From JADGQM01 sp964441945 (GTDB lineage Bacteria > Desulfobacterota > Syntrophobacteria > Syntrophobacterales > Syntrophobacteraceae), in the NCBI GenBank assembly GCA_964441945.1, contig CAYTWB010000016.1:1-59407 (forward strand): a DNA stretch of 59,407 nt, in the 5' to 3' direction. This document shows positions 26,930-34,708 of the stretch, one piece after another (position 1 is the first letter of the stretch; every line of letters starts with the position of its first letter). The translations under genes and the position numbers were made by a program. The notes beneath the pieces are model-generated. The model made no database searches and was not told the origin of the DNA. It saw only the letters and a program-made list of their open reading frames with translations.

Positions 26930-27369
26930 GGTTCTCTGCCCGGTCCTTTCGCAAGACAAGGTCCCAAGGGACACCACCGTCGCAATTGCTCGGGCCTGAG
27001 GAGAGCCCTCACCCTGATTTGATGCTCAATCACCGCTGCCAGACACTGGTCCTGAAGCTGCGAAACCTCTTCAGCAATGCTTCGAACCTTTTGCTCATCC
27101 GCTTGGGGATTTCTGAAAACCGACTGCAGCTCCAGTCGTTTGCGCATCAGGTCGCTCTGCAGGGCCGCCTTCTGTTCGCTATATGCCCTATCGAGCTTTT
27201 CAATCGCCATCCTTTGTTCGCTATCGAGATCGAGGCCTTCAACCGGAACGCAGTCATAACTCAGGCAGGAAGCCCTGGGGGCACCCCGATGCCTCATCTG
27301 CCCGTAAAGAACCGCCGGCAGTAAAATGACTAACAGCAATACACTCGAAACAATGGTTCTTTTTGGCAT
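26926..27369 (-). CDS. ZraP/CpxP-like periplasmic metal-stress protein
   Basis: 147 residues with an N-terminal signal anchor (T-I-V-S-S-V-L-L-L-V-I-L-L) and a helical body with the L-x-x-x-Q-R spacing of the LTxxQ family (L-D-S-E-Q-R near 50; L-R-P-E-Q-L-R near the end). GAGGTGG lies 6 bases before ATG 27369. First gene of the operon that encodes the kinase and regulator; ZraP proteins bind zinc and damp their own kinase. Preceded by a sigma-54 promoter at 27413-27427. Confidence 0.85.
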   Translation of the reverse strand: MPKRTIVSSVLLLVILLPAVLYGQMRHRGAPRASCLSYDCVPVEGLDLDSEQRMAIEKLDRAYSEQKAALQSDLMRKRLELQSVFRNPQADEQKVRSIAEEVSQLQDQCLAAVIEHQIRVRALLRPEQLRRWCPLGPCLAKGPGREP

Positions 27370-27394
27370 CGTCCACCACCTCATGCTGGATTAG

Positions 27395-27408
27395 CAACCT
27401 TAAGGTTG
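27395..27408. promoter_or_regulatory. Perfect palindrome near the minus-strand start site
   Basis: CAACCTTAAGGTTG is a perfect 14-base palindrome, placed just downstream of the minus-strand sigma-54 element, near the expected transcription start. TAGCAACCTT is repeated directly at 27392-27401 and 27411-27420. Possible repressor operator; no family can be assigned. Confidence 0.4.
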
Positions 27409-27412
27409 TTTA

Positions 27413-27427
27413 GCAACCTTCATACCA
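27413..27427 (-). promoter_or_regulatory. Sigma-54 promoter for the ZraP-like/kinase/regulator operon
   Basis: On the minus strand the sequence reads TGGTAT-GAAGG-TTGC, with GG and GC at the exact -24/-12 spacing of the sigma-54 consensus (TGGCAC-N5-TTGC). The -12 end is about 44 bases before ATG 27369. The operon encodes a sigma-54 activator, so autoregulation is likely. Confidence 0.6.
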
Positions 27428-27508
27428 GGCGAACCACGCCGAGCCATAAAGAATAATCATCGAATCCAATATGTTAGCCGAAGAAACGAACAGATATCCA
27501 GACGCACC

Positions 27509-27613
27509 TCGACATTACTGTCGAATCAAAAAAACACAGGAGGAAAATGTCGAATTGATAAGATATTGTAATTCCATAAAAACAGCAAAATAGTCGGTCA
27601 AGTCCGTTCGACA
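27509..27613. promoter_or_regulatory. Candidate enhancer sites for the sigma-54 activator
   Basis: A perfect palindrome TCGACATTACTGTCGA lies at 27509-27524. The same hexamer recurs as TGTCGA at 27548-27553 and TCGACA at 27608-27613. They sit between the two divergent sigma-54 promoters, about 80-215 bases from each, where NtrC-type activators bind. The remaining sequence of 27428-27722 is AT-rich and without genes. Confidence 0.5.
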
Positions 27614-27722
27614 CTTTTTGCCCTGATTGCTTGCTTTCTTCTCTGCTTCCTGACACTCACCTCCGGAGATAAGTTATGTAATTTCCGTATGTTCGGGCCT
27701 CTAAACACGGATACAGCCTGAA

Positions 27723-27737
27723 TGGCACGGATTCTGC
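27723..27737 (+). promoter_or_regulatory. Sigma-54 promoter for the ZraP-like/thioredoxin/CcdA/permease operon
   Basis: TGGCAC-GGATT-CTGC matches the sigma-54 consensus in ten of eleven bases, with correct -24/-12 spacing. The -12 element is 56 bases before ATG 27794. It would be driven by the NtrC-type regulator encoded at 23697-25133. Confidence 0.7.
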
Positions 27738-27793
27738 CCTTTGAGCCAACCGAGGCAGGTAACAAAGAATCATAACTCAAGGGAGGCAAAACA

Positions 27794-28288
27794 ATGAAAA
27801 AGCTGGTATTGGTCTTGGCGGTATTGGTTTTTGGAGCTTCGAGCGCCTGGGGCTTTTGCGGGGGCAAGGGCAGCATGCAAGGCGGTTTCGCCTGTGGTAT
27901 GGGCAGCATGCAGGTTGGCTGTGGCCTCGGTATGAATCCCAACTGCTCGGCCAATGTGAACCTGACGGACGCCCAACGGGCACAGTTTCAATCCCGGCAT
28001 GACGCGTTTATGACAGAGGTGAGCCCGCTCAAAGACGAGCTTTTCAGCAGGAAGATGGAACTGCGGGAACTGTGGTCTGCAGCAGACCCCAGTCAGGCCA
28101 AGATAACAGCCAAGCAGCAGGAAATCCGCGAACTCCAGGCTCAGTTGCAGGAGAAAGCAACCGAGTATCAGCTGGAATGCCGACAGATGTTGACACCCGA
28201 ACAGCGTGAGAAGATGATCGTGGCACAGACTTCTTGCCGAGGGAAGGGTCAGGGTCAGGGTCGGGGTTGCCGCATGGGCCGCTGGTAA
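27794..28288 (+). CDS. Cys/Met/Gly-rich ZraP/CpxP-like periplasmic protein
   Basis: 164 residues. A signal peptide (1-20, ending S-S-A-W-G) precedes a Cys-Gly-Met-rich stretch (F-C-G-G-K-G-S-M-Q-G-G, repeated as G-M-G-S-M-Q-V-G-C-G), then the helical LTxxQ-type body (L-T-D-A-Q-R-A-Q-F near 57; L-T-P-E-Q-R-E-K near 132) and a Gly/Arg tail with one Cys. Met/Cys-rich ends suggest soft-metal binding. First gene behind the strong sigma-54 element at 27723. The second ZraP-like protein in this divergent locus. Confidence 0.88.
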   Translation: MKKLVLVLAVLVFGASSAWGFCGGKGSMQGGFACGMGSMQVGCGLGMNPNCSANVNLTDAQRAQFQSRHDAFMTEVSPLKDELFSRKMELRELWSAADPSQAKITAKQQEIRELQAQLQEKATEYQLECRQMLTPEQREKMIVAQTSCRGKGQGQGRGCRMGRW

Positions 28289-28369
28289 GGGCACTCTTTT
28301 GAACCTGGAACACGAATGTGAAGTAGAAGCAGCGATCGATAGCAGGAATGCAAAGGAGTCAAAGAGATC

Positions 28370-28777
28370 GTGTCAAGAACCAAGAAGGTTGTGAAAGTGA
28401 CGGTTGCCGTCGGTTTTATCGCAGTGCTGACTTTGGCTTGCCTTCGCACCCTGTCCTGGAGTGCTGAACCGGAATCGGGCCCTCCCGAGGCGCCGGTAAA
28501 AGGCATGGTCACCATGGTGGATATCGGCGCGAAGGAATGCATCCCGTGCAAGATGATGGCGCCGATCATGGAAGAACTGAAGAACGAGTACAAGGGGCGG
28601 GCGGCGATCCTTTTCATCGATGTCTGGAAATACCGGGGTGAGGGGCGAAAATATGGGGTCCGCACGATACCGACCCAAGTCTTCTACGATCGGGACGGCA
28701 AAGAAGTCATGCGGCATCAGGGCTTCATGGACAAGAAGTCCATCGTGGCGGAACTGGAAAAGCTGGGAGTGAAATAA
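28370..28777 (+). CDS. Membrane-anchored thioredoxin-like protein
   Basis: 135 residues with an N-terminal signal anchor (V-T-V-A-V-G-F-I-A-V-L-T-L) and a thioredoxin domain with C57-I-P-C60-K and cis-proline T-I-P-T-Q. It faces the periplasm. GTG start; AAGGAG lies 13 bases upstream. Placed between the ZraP-like gene and a CcdA-like gene, it is a likely acceptor of electrons from the latter. Confidence 0.85.
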   Translation: MSRTKKVVKVTVAVGFIAVLTLACLRTLSWSAEPESGPPEAPVKGMVTMVDIGAKECIPCKMMAPIMEELKNEYKGRAAILFIDVWKYRGEGRKYGVRTIPTQVFYDRDGKEVMRHQGFMDKKSIVAELEKLGVK

Positions 28778-28846
28778 GGAGGTGGTGGCTGCGGTCGGCA
28801 TGAGGGACCGCGTGTTTCAGTTCAGACAGCGCATGAAGGAGGATGG

Positions 28847-29557
28847 ATGCTTGAGGAAATCTTCTTGACGATCAATGACTGGATGAATGGGGGGCTGGCT
28901 ATCGCAGCCCTGGGTTGCTTTTTGTGGGGAGCGGTGAGCGTGGCGTTCAGTCCCTGTCACCTGGCTTCCATCCCTCTCATCGTAAGCTACGTTGCCGGCC
29001 AGGAAAAGGCGCTCAAGGCAAACCACGCCGCCTATTATGCGGTGGCTTTCACGGTGGGTCTGTTCATTACCATTGCCCTCGTGGGGATCATCTGTTCCCT
29101 TCTGGGGCGCATGCTTGGTGAAGTGGGACCCTATTGGACCATCCTGGTGGGAGCCATTTTGATCTGGGTTGCCCTGGATATGTTCGGGGTGACGGGATGC
29201 TCCATGTCCGGCGGACTGATGAGCCGGATCAAGATGAAAGGTCTCCTCGGGGCATTTGTCCTGGGTCTGGCCTACGGGGTGCTTTCCGGTTCCTGCACCT
29301 TCGGGTTCATTGCCCCGATTCTGGCCATCATCACGATTCAGCAGAAGATCATGACCGGGCTTCTCTTCATCGTTCTCTTCGGCATCGGCCACTGCGTGCC
29401 GATTGCTATTGCCGGGAGCTCGACCGCTACGGTCCGGCGCCTGCTTGAGAGCAGCTCCTTCTATGAGGGCGGGCTCTGGTTCCGGAAATGCGCCGGAGCG
29501 GCGATCGGCATCCTGGGTCTGTATTTCATAGCTCGCCCGTTTCTTGGGATTTCCTAA
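28847..29557 (+). CDS. ccdA: CcdA/DsbD-type thiol-disulfide transmembrane transporter
   Basis: 236 residues, six helices. C37 in F-S-P-C-H-L and C150 in S-G-S-C-T-F are the paired membrane cysteines that pass electrons from cytoplasmic thioredoxin to periplasmic partners. GGAGG precedes the ATG by a few bases. The thioredoxin gene immediately upstream is its expected partner. Confidence 0.88.
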   Translation: MLEEIFLTINDWMNGGLAIAALGCFLWGAVSVAFSPCHLASIPLIVSYVAGQEKALKANHAAYYAVAFTVGLFITIALVGIICSLLGRMLGEVGPYWTILVGAILIWVALDMFGVTGCSMSGGLMSRIKMKGLLGAFVLGLAYGVLSGSCTFGFIAPILAIITIQQKIMTGLLFIVLFGIGHCVPIAIAGSSTATVRRLLESSSFYEGGLWFRKCAGAAIGILGLYFIARPFLGIS

Positions 29558-29689
29558 CTGGAAATCAACGTCAGAATACCAAACCTCCCGGCAGGTAATT
29601 CTGTGGAGACCAGTGTAGCGGTGCAGACTGATCTCGACCCTCAGGCAAAAGAAGAGATCCAGGTTCGTTTGATCAACCATGCGAATTAA
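29558..29689 (+). pseudogene. Startless remnant, possibly of a DUF1573-type protein
   Basis: Directly after the CcdA stop the same frame stays open for 43 codons: L-E-I-N-V-R-I-P-N-L-P-A-G then V-Q-T-D-L-D-P, ending I-N-H-A-N. It has no start codon or ribosome site. The beta-strand-like pattern and the P-A-G / T-D segments resemble the end of a DUF1573 domain, a family also encoded at 31315. Assignment is tentative. Confidence 0.3.
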
Positions 29690-29709
29690 CGGGAAAGGGA
29701 GTTTTTCCT

Positions 29710-31182
29710 ATGAGTACCGGGGATTATCTCATCTATCTGCTTCAGAGCGGGCTGGGGAGCCTTGCCTCCTATCTCGCCGCCCACGTCCTACTGTGCCTGG
29801 TTCCCGCTTTTTTCATTGCAGGAGGCCTTTCAGCACTTTTTCCCAAGGAGGCCGTCACCAAACTGCTGGGACGTAATGCGCCGAAAACCGTAGCGTACCC
29901 GGCTTCAGCTCTTGCTGCGAGTACCCTTGCGGTGTGCTCCTGCACCATCGTCCCCCTCTTTGCCGGTATCTTTTACAAGGGGGCCGGACTGGGACCGGCG
30001 ATCACCTTTCTTTTCTTTGCACCGGCCGCTAACATCCTGGCCCTGGTTTATACCGGAGCCACTCTCGGCGGAGACTTTGCTTTGGCGCGGATCATTCTCT
30101 CGCTGGTATTCGGTATCGGCATCGGCTTGATCATGGCCTTCATCTTCCGAAAAGAAGACATCGCTCATGCGGAAGCGACGGATGTGGCCTTCGTCGGGGA
30201 GGGAGGTCTGAAGGCTGCCACCGTCATCTTTCTGCTGCTCATGGTATCGCTCCTCATCTTTGGGACCCTCAAGGTCTCGATCCTTACCAACTCCTATGCC
30301 GGCTTTACCATACCCATGCATGGCATGGATCGCTTCCAGGAGATGCTCTATGCCTGGATACCCTTTGATGAGTCCAAGGGAGAGGAGGGGGTAACCGCTC
30401 AAGGGGCTATCCTGATCGGCCTTCTCGCGCTCATTGCCCTCTCCGCCTGGCGGGGGCTGGGCAACCTGCTCAATGGGTACAACCGATGGACGTGGGTTTC
30501 TCTTGTGCTGGTCGCGCTGACGCTTATCGTTGCCGCCACCCGGATGGTGCCCACTGCTCAGGGTCTCGATGTCTATCTCACGGGAAGGATGTTTGGCGTT
30601 ATTTTGGCGATGTTCTGCATTCTATTCATGGCATCCAGGTTTTTCAGCGAGTATGAGGTGCAGCAGTGGCTCTGGGAAGCGTGGCGCTTTGTGAAGCAGA
30701 TCTTCCCGCTGCTCATTGTGGGGGTTTTCGCGGTCGGCATCATCCGCCGCTTCATCCGCCCCGAATGGGTTGAGGCCATTGCCGGCGACAACACGATCCT
30801 GGGCAATCTGGCAGGGGTGGTCTTTGGAGTCTTCATGTATTTTCCCACGCTGGTCGAAGTCCCTATTGCCAAAATGTTCCTATCCCTGGGGATGCATCGC
30901 GGCCCCCTGATCGCCTATCTCATGGCGGACCCGGAGCTCAGCCTGCAAAGCATCCTCGTTACCGCAACCATTATCGGGAAAAAGAAGGCCTGGACGTATG
31001 TGGGCTGGGTAGCCCTGTTCAGCACGGTATCAGGACTTATCTACGGGGTCTGGGTGGATGGTACCAGCATATTCTTGCTGGCAGGCTATCTCGCAGCTTT
31101 CGTTCTGCTGATGGCATCGGCATTGTACTGGCTGCATAAGCGGGACCAGGGCACACCGGTTGTGAGCACCAGTGAGAGCTAG
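29710..31182 (+). CDS. ArsP/UPF0718-family permease
   Basis: A 490-residue multi-pass permease. The hallmark C76-S-C78-T-I-V-P-L-F follows the first helices, and a second half repeats the pattern (F-P-T-L-V-E-V-P near 380). ArsP members export trivalent organoarsenicals through conserved cysteines; others of the family are linked to metal and thiol export. AAAGGGAG precedes the ATG. It is intact, unlike the two UPF0718 remnants in the ars operon, and probably belongs to the sigma-54 operon from 27794. Confidence 0.8.
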   Translation: MSTGDYLIYLLQSGLGSLASYLAAHVLLCLVPAFFIAGGLSALFPKEAVTKLLGRNAPKTVAYPASALAASTLAVCSCTIVPLFAGIFYKGAGLGPAITFLFFAPAANILALVYTGATLGGDFALARIILSLVFGIGIGLIMAFIFRKEDIAHAEATDVAFVGEGGLKAATVIFLLLMVSLLIFGTLKVSILTNSYAGFTIPMHGMDRFQEMLYAWIPFDESKGEEGVTAQGAILIGLLALIALSAWRGLGNLLNGYNRWTWVSLVLVALTLIVAATRMVPTAQGLDVYLTGRMFGVILAMFCILFMASRFFSEYEVQQWLWEAWRFVKQIFPLLIVGVFAVGIIRRFIRPEWVEAIAGDNTILGNLAGVVFGVFMYFPTLVEVPIAKMFLSLGMHRGPLIAYLMADPELSLQSILVTATIIGKKKAWTYVGWVALFSTVSGLIYGVWVDGTSIFLLAGYLAAFVLLMASALYWLHKRDQGTPVVSTSES

Positions 31183-31314
31183 CCCGTTTGCCATAAGCCG
31201 GGGAAATCCGCCGGTGGTGTGTTGTCAGCCACACTCATCAGGAAGAAAGGAATCCTTTCTCGGTATTGGAGAACCATTCCGGCGCGTTCCTCGAAGGATG
31301 GAGAAGAAGCAATT

Positions 31315-31770
31315 ATGAGAAGAATGTTCATTCACGTTGTTCTGATCTTCTTTACGCTCTGTTGGCCCACACACTGTTTTTCCGCTCAGCCGGAACCGGG
31401 CACCTCCCCTGACTCGGGCAAGGTGCTCCCGGCAAGCAGCCGGGAAGCCCCGCGCATGCAGCTTGGCGAAACCAGCTTTGATTTTGGGGAAGTTCTGGAA
31501 GGAAGTATCGTCTCCCATGATTTCATCGTCTGGAACATCGGTACCGGTGTGCTGAAGATCGATCAGGTGGGTCCCACATGTGCCTGTCTGAAGGCAGATT
31601 TCGACGAATCCATTCCGCCGGGAGGAACAGGCCGGATCACCCTGACGGTAGATTTCAGCGATCACAAAGGGCCCCTGGAGAGAACGGTGGGGGTCCTCAC
31701 GAACGATCCTGCCGACGATGACGCCACCCTAAGCGTCAAAGGCACCGGCATTGCTGCAGGTGCACCCTGA
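31315..31770 (+). CDS. Exported DUF1573 protein
   Basis: 151 residues: signal peptide (about 1-24) and one DUF1573 immunoglobulin-like domain (F-D-F-G-E-V then F-x-x-W-N-I-G-T-G-V-L-K-I and V-G-P-T-C-A-C, the family's Cys pair). GGAGAAG supports ATG 31315; the open frame from 31219 would add an unlikely 32 residues. Last gene of the permease operon. The Cys-x-Cys may bind metal or be kept reduced by the CcdA/thioredoxin pair. Confidence 0.85.
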   Translation: MRRMFIHVVLIFFTLCWPTHCFSAQPEPGTSPDSGKVLPASSREAPRMQLGETSFDFGEVLEGSIVSHDFIVWNIGTGVLKIDQVGPTCACLKADFDESIPPGGTGRITLTVDFSDHKGPLERTVGVLTNDPADDDATLSVKGTGIAAGAP

Positions 31771-31775
31771 CGATA

Positions 31776-32021
31776 GTATTTCCTCAGACGAAGGCAGAGA
31801 TTGAATGCTTCCGGCGCCACCCGGGCCGACTGGCAGATCGGGCAATAACGGTGAAGGAGCAGGTTGTGGCAAAGGGGTATGCAGTCGGCTTCGAAGGGCT
31901 CCTGGACTATACTAATGATTTGCTGCCAAGGAATGAGCAGATTGGGAGAGCCTTGCGGCACGAAGTGCGAATGTACCCCATTGCCGAAACCTGGCCTTCT
32001 CCTGGTCCCTTGGGCCTGTGA
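31776..32021 (+). pseudogene. Remnant of an AlbA_2/Schlafen-type ATP-binding regulator
   Basis: The frame open from 31776 has no start codon but reads as real protein: G-F-E-G-L-L-D-Y-T-N-D-L-L-P-R-N-E-Q-I-G then A-L-R-H-E-V-R-M-Y-P, the stretch that precedes the R-E-x-x-x-N-A-x-x-H motif of AlbA_2-type proteins. The following conserved part is gone and a stop comes at 32021. Such genes often travel with mobile DNA. Confidence 0.45.
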
Positions 32022-32028
32022 GGTGAGG

Positions 32029-32075
32029 TTGACACGGCACCAAGGAAGCCTTAAAAACTGAATGTTGATTCAGTT
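32029..32075 (+). promoter_or_regulatory. Promoter with TetR-type operator ahead of tetR-rubredoxin-hcp-fprA
   Basis: TTGACA (32029-32034), a 17-base spacer and TAAAAA (32052-32057) form a fair promoter. The -10/start region is overlapped by a perfect palindrome, AACTGAAT-GTTG-ATTCAGTT, at 32056-32075. The position and 8-base arms are typical of a TetR operator; the first gene downstream encodes a TetR protein, so autorepression of the whole operon is likely. Confidence 0.65.
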
Positions 32076-32206
32076 ACCCAAACCACCTCCTTGGCCTCCT
32101 CTGTGAATAGGAAGAGACCTCCACTTCGAACACTCCCGATCTGGGAATGGGGACTGCAATCGCCGGAGTTGGCGGCATGATTCGTTCACGTCCATCAGGG
32201 AGGGTC

Positions 32207-32824
32207 ATGAGCATCCCGAGATTCGCCACGGAAATGCGTCGCGAGCAGATCACCCAGGCGGCCATTGAGCTCATCGCTGCACAGGGAATGACGGGGTTTA
32301 GTGTGGTGCAGCTGGCCCGGCGGGTGGGTGTGGCTCCCTCTGCCATTTATCATCATTTCAAGGGCAAAGACGAGATCCTGGACTCTGTCCTCGACCTGAT
32401 CGAGCACAAACTGAGTACCGGCGTGAAGGCGGTTCTCGAAAAGGCCCGAGATCCACTCGATCAGCTGAAGCAACTGCTCACTGCCCACGCCAGGCTGGTT
32501 TTGGGATACAGTGCCCTGCCGCGCGTTCTTTTCTCGGAGGATCTTTACGGCGGGAATGCCGCGCGGAAAGCACGGCTCAACGGGATTATCATGAACTATT
32601 TAGGGGAAGTGTCGAACATCATCCGCAGCGGTCAAGAGCAGCATCTCATTCGAGCTGAGCTCGATCCGGACACGCTTGCCGTGATGTTTCTCGGCCTCCT
32701 GCAACCAACGGCTATTCTGTGGCACCTGAGCGACGGCCGCTTTGATGCCGCCCGGCAAGTGGAACGAGCCTGGCCTGTTTTTCAGGAAGCCATTTGCGTT
32801 CGATCGAAGACCGACATGCAGTGA
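32207..32824 (+). CDS. TetR-family transcriptional regulator
   Basis: 205 residues. N-terminal HTH (about 10-56: I-T-Q-A-A-I-E-L-I-A-A-Q-G then V-A-P-S-A-I-Y-H-H-F-K-G-K-D-E-I-L) and a helical ligand domain. GGGAGG is close to ATG 32207; upstream in-frame starts at 32147 and 32177 exist. The rubredoxin gene begins 27 bases after its stop. Likely represses its own operon from the palindrome at 32056-32075. In many sulfate reducers hcp is controlled by a Crp-type HcpR, so a TetR protein here is different. Confidence 0.88.
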   Translation: MSIPRFATEMRREQITQAAIELIAAQGMTGFSVVQLARRVGVAPSAIYHHFKGKDEILDSVLDLIEHKLSTGVKAVLEKARDPLDQLKQLLTAHARLVLGYSALPRVLFSEDLYGGNAARKARLNGIIMNYLGEVSNIIRSGQEQHLIRAELDPDTLAVMFLGLLQPTAILWHLSDGRFDAARQVERAWPVFQEAICVRSKTDMQ

Positions 32825-32851
32825 ATCAGCAACCAGGACGAAAGGAGACTT

Positions 32852-33016
32852 ATGGAACGCTATGTTTGCACCATCTGTGACTATGTGTACGATCCGGCTG
32901 AGGGTGATCCGGACAACGGCATCGCACCGGGAACGCCCTTCGAGGACCTGCCCGATGATTGGGTTTGCCCTCTCTGTGGGGTGTCCAAGAGCGAGTTCGT
33001 GAAGGAATCCGCTTAA
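32852..33016 (+). CDS. Rubredoxin
   Basis: A 54-residue one-iron electron carrier. C6-x2-C9 and C39-x2-C42 bind the iron; the conserved Y-V-Y-D-P-x-x-G-D-P and W-V-C-P-L-C-G segments are intact. AAAGGAG precedes the ATG. It lies between the TetR and hcp genes and is the expected electron donor of FprA. Confidence 0.97.
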   Translation: MERYVCTICDYVYDPAEGDPDNGIAPGTPFEDLPDDWVCPLCGVSKSEFVKESA

Positions 33017-33038
33017 CCAGGAACAATGGAGGAGCACC

Positions 33039-34667
33039 ATGTTCTGCTACCAATGCGAACAGACGGCAAAAGGTGAAGGCTGTGTCAAGATCGGTGTCTG
33101 CGGGAAGCAGGCGGACGTCGCAGCGCTTCAAGACCTCCTGACTCATGCCATGAAAGGCCTGGCCCTCTTCGCGGTCGAGGGACGCAAGGTCGGAGTGAAC
33201 GACCGCCAGGCCAATGTGTTCACCTGCGAAGCCCTCTTCTCGACCCTCACCAACGTCAATTTCGATCCGGCGGATATCGCAAACCTCATCAGGCGTGCGG
33301 TGGAACTGAGAGATTTACTGAAGGCCAAAGTGAAGGCGGCGGGCGGCAAGACCGATTTTGGAGAAGATGCTGCCACCTTCGTGCCCGGGTTGACCCTGGA
33401 GGGTCTGGTGGCCCAGGGAGAAAAGGTCGGCCTGAAATCCGATCCGTCCATCGACGCCGATATCCTGTCGCTGCAGCATACCGTGCTCTTCGGTCTGAGG
33501 GGAATTTGCGCCTACGCGGACCATGCCCAGATCCTGGGCCAGGAAGACGACAGCGTCTTCGCATTCGTTCATGAAGCTCTGGCCGCCATGCTGAGGAAGG
33601 ACCTCAGCCTCAACGACTGGGTGGGACTGACCCTCAAGTGCGGCGAGGTGAACCTCAAGACCATGGAGCTCCTGGACGCCGCCAACACCGGGACCTACGG
33701 GCACCCGGTGCCGACCAAGGTCCCGCTCGGGCACCGGAAGGGCAAGGCCATCCTGGTTTCGGGCCACGATCTCAAGGACCTCGAGGAGCTCCTCAAGCAG
33801 ACCGAGGGCAGAGGAATCGACATCTACACCCACGGCGAGATGCTGCCGACCCACGGCTACCCGAAGCTCAAAGCCCATGCCCATTTCTACGGCCATTACG
33901 GAACGGCCTGGCAGAACCAGCAGAAGGAATTCACCCAGTTTCCGGGTGCTATTCTCATGACCACCAACTGCATCCAACGTCCGCAGGCGAGCTATGCCGA
34001 CAACATCTTCACCTCCGGCCTGGTGGGCTGGCCGGGAGTGCCTCACATCTCCAACCGCGATTTCACCCCGGTGATTGAGAAGGCCCTGGCTCTCCCCGGT
34101 TTTACCGATGATGCCAACGGTCGCGAGGTGATGGTCGGTTTTGCCCGGAACACCGTTTTGGGCGTGGCCGAGAAGGTGATCGAAGCGGTCAAGGGCAAGG
34201 CCATTCGCCATTTCTTTCTGGTAGCCGGCTGCGACGGTGCCAAGCCCGGCCGGAACTACTACACGGAATTCGTCGAAAAGGTCCCCGGGGACTGTGTGGT
34301 GCTGACCCTCGCCTGCGGCAAGTTCCGCTTCTTCGACAAGGACCTCGGGACCATCGGCGGCCTGCCGAGGCTCATGGACATGGGCCAGTGCAACGACGCC
34401 TACTCGGCCATCCAGGTTGCCGTTGCCCTCGCCAAGGCTTTCAACGTGGGTGTGAACGACCTGCCTCTCTCGATGATTCTCTCCTGGTACGAACAGAAAG
34501 CCGTCGCCATTCTCCTCACCCTGTTCCATCTCGGCATCAAAAACATCCGGCTTGGGCCGTCGCTGCCGGCCTTCGTGACTCCCAATGTTCTCGACGTGCT
34601 CGTCAAGAATTTCAACATCATGCCCATCAGCACCCCGGATGAGGACCTCAAGGCGATTCTTGGCTGA
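33039..34667 (+). CDS. hcp: Hybrid cluster protein (hydroxylamine reductase), class I
   Basis: 542 residues. The N-terminal C3-x2-C6-x8-C15-x5-C21 motif binds a [4Fe-4S] cluster, as in class I Hcp of anaerobes. Later conserved His/Glu/Cys ligands of the hybrid cluster appear (H-G-E-M; T-T-N-C-I-Q-R-P; G-C-D-G-A; L-A-C-G-K-F-R-F). Hcp acts as a nitric oxide reductase and protects against nitrosative stress. GGAGG precedes the ATG. The fprA gene follows 41 bases after its stop. Confidence 0.97.
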   Translation: MFCYQCEQTAKGEGCVKIGVCGKQADVAALQDLLTHAMKGLALFAVEGRKVGVNDRQANVFTCEALFSTLTNVNFDPADIANLIRRAVELRDLLKAKVKAAGGKTDFGEDAATFVPGLTLEGLVAQGEKVGLKSDPSIDADILSLQHTVLFGLRGICAYADHAQILGQEDDSVFAFVHEALAAMLRKDLSLNDWVGLTLKCGEVNLKTMELLDAANTGTYGHPVPTKVPLGHRKGKAILVSGHDLKDLEELLKQTEGRGIDIYTHGEMLPTHGYPKLKAHAHFYGHYGTAWQNQQKEFTQFPGAILMTTNCIQRPQASYADNIFTSGLVGWPGVPHISNRDFTPVIEKALALPGFTDDANGREVMVGFARNTVLGVAEKVIEAVKGKAIRHFFLVAGCDGAKPGRNYYTEFVEKVPGDCVVLTLACGKFRFFDKDLGTIGGLPRLMDMGQCNDAYSAIQVAVALAKAFNVGVNDLPLSMILSWYEQKAVAILLTLFHLGIKNIRLGPSLPAFVTPNVLDVLVKNFNIMPISTPDEDLKAILG

Positions 34668-34708
34668 GCCGCCGGAAAAGGAAAGCGTTTCAAGAAGGAG
34701 TTGTGCTC

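Noticed and set aside
33315..34529. 404-residue minus-strand open frame
   Set aside because: Antisense to hcp; composition typical of a shadow frame in GC-rich DNA.
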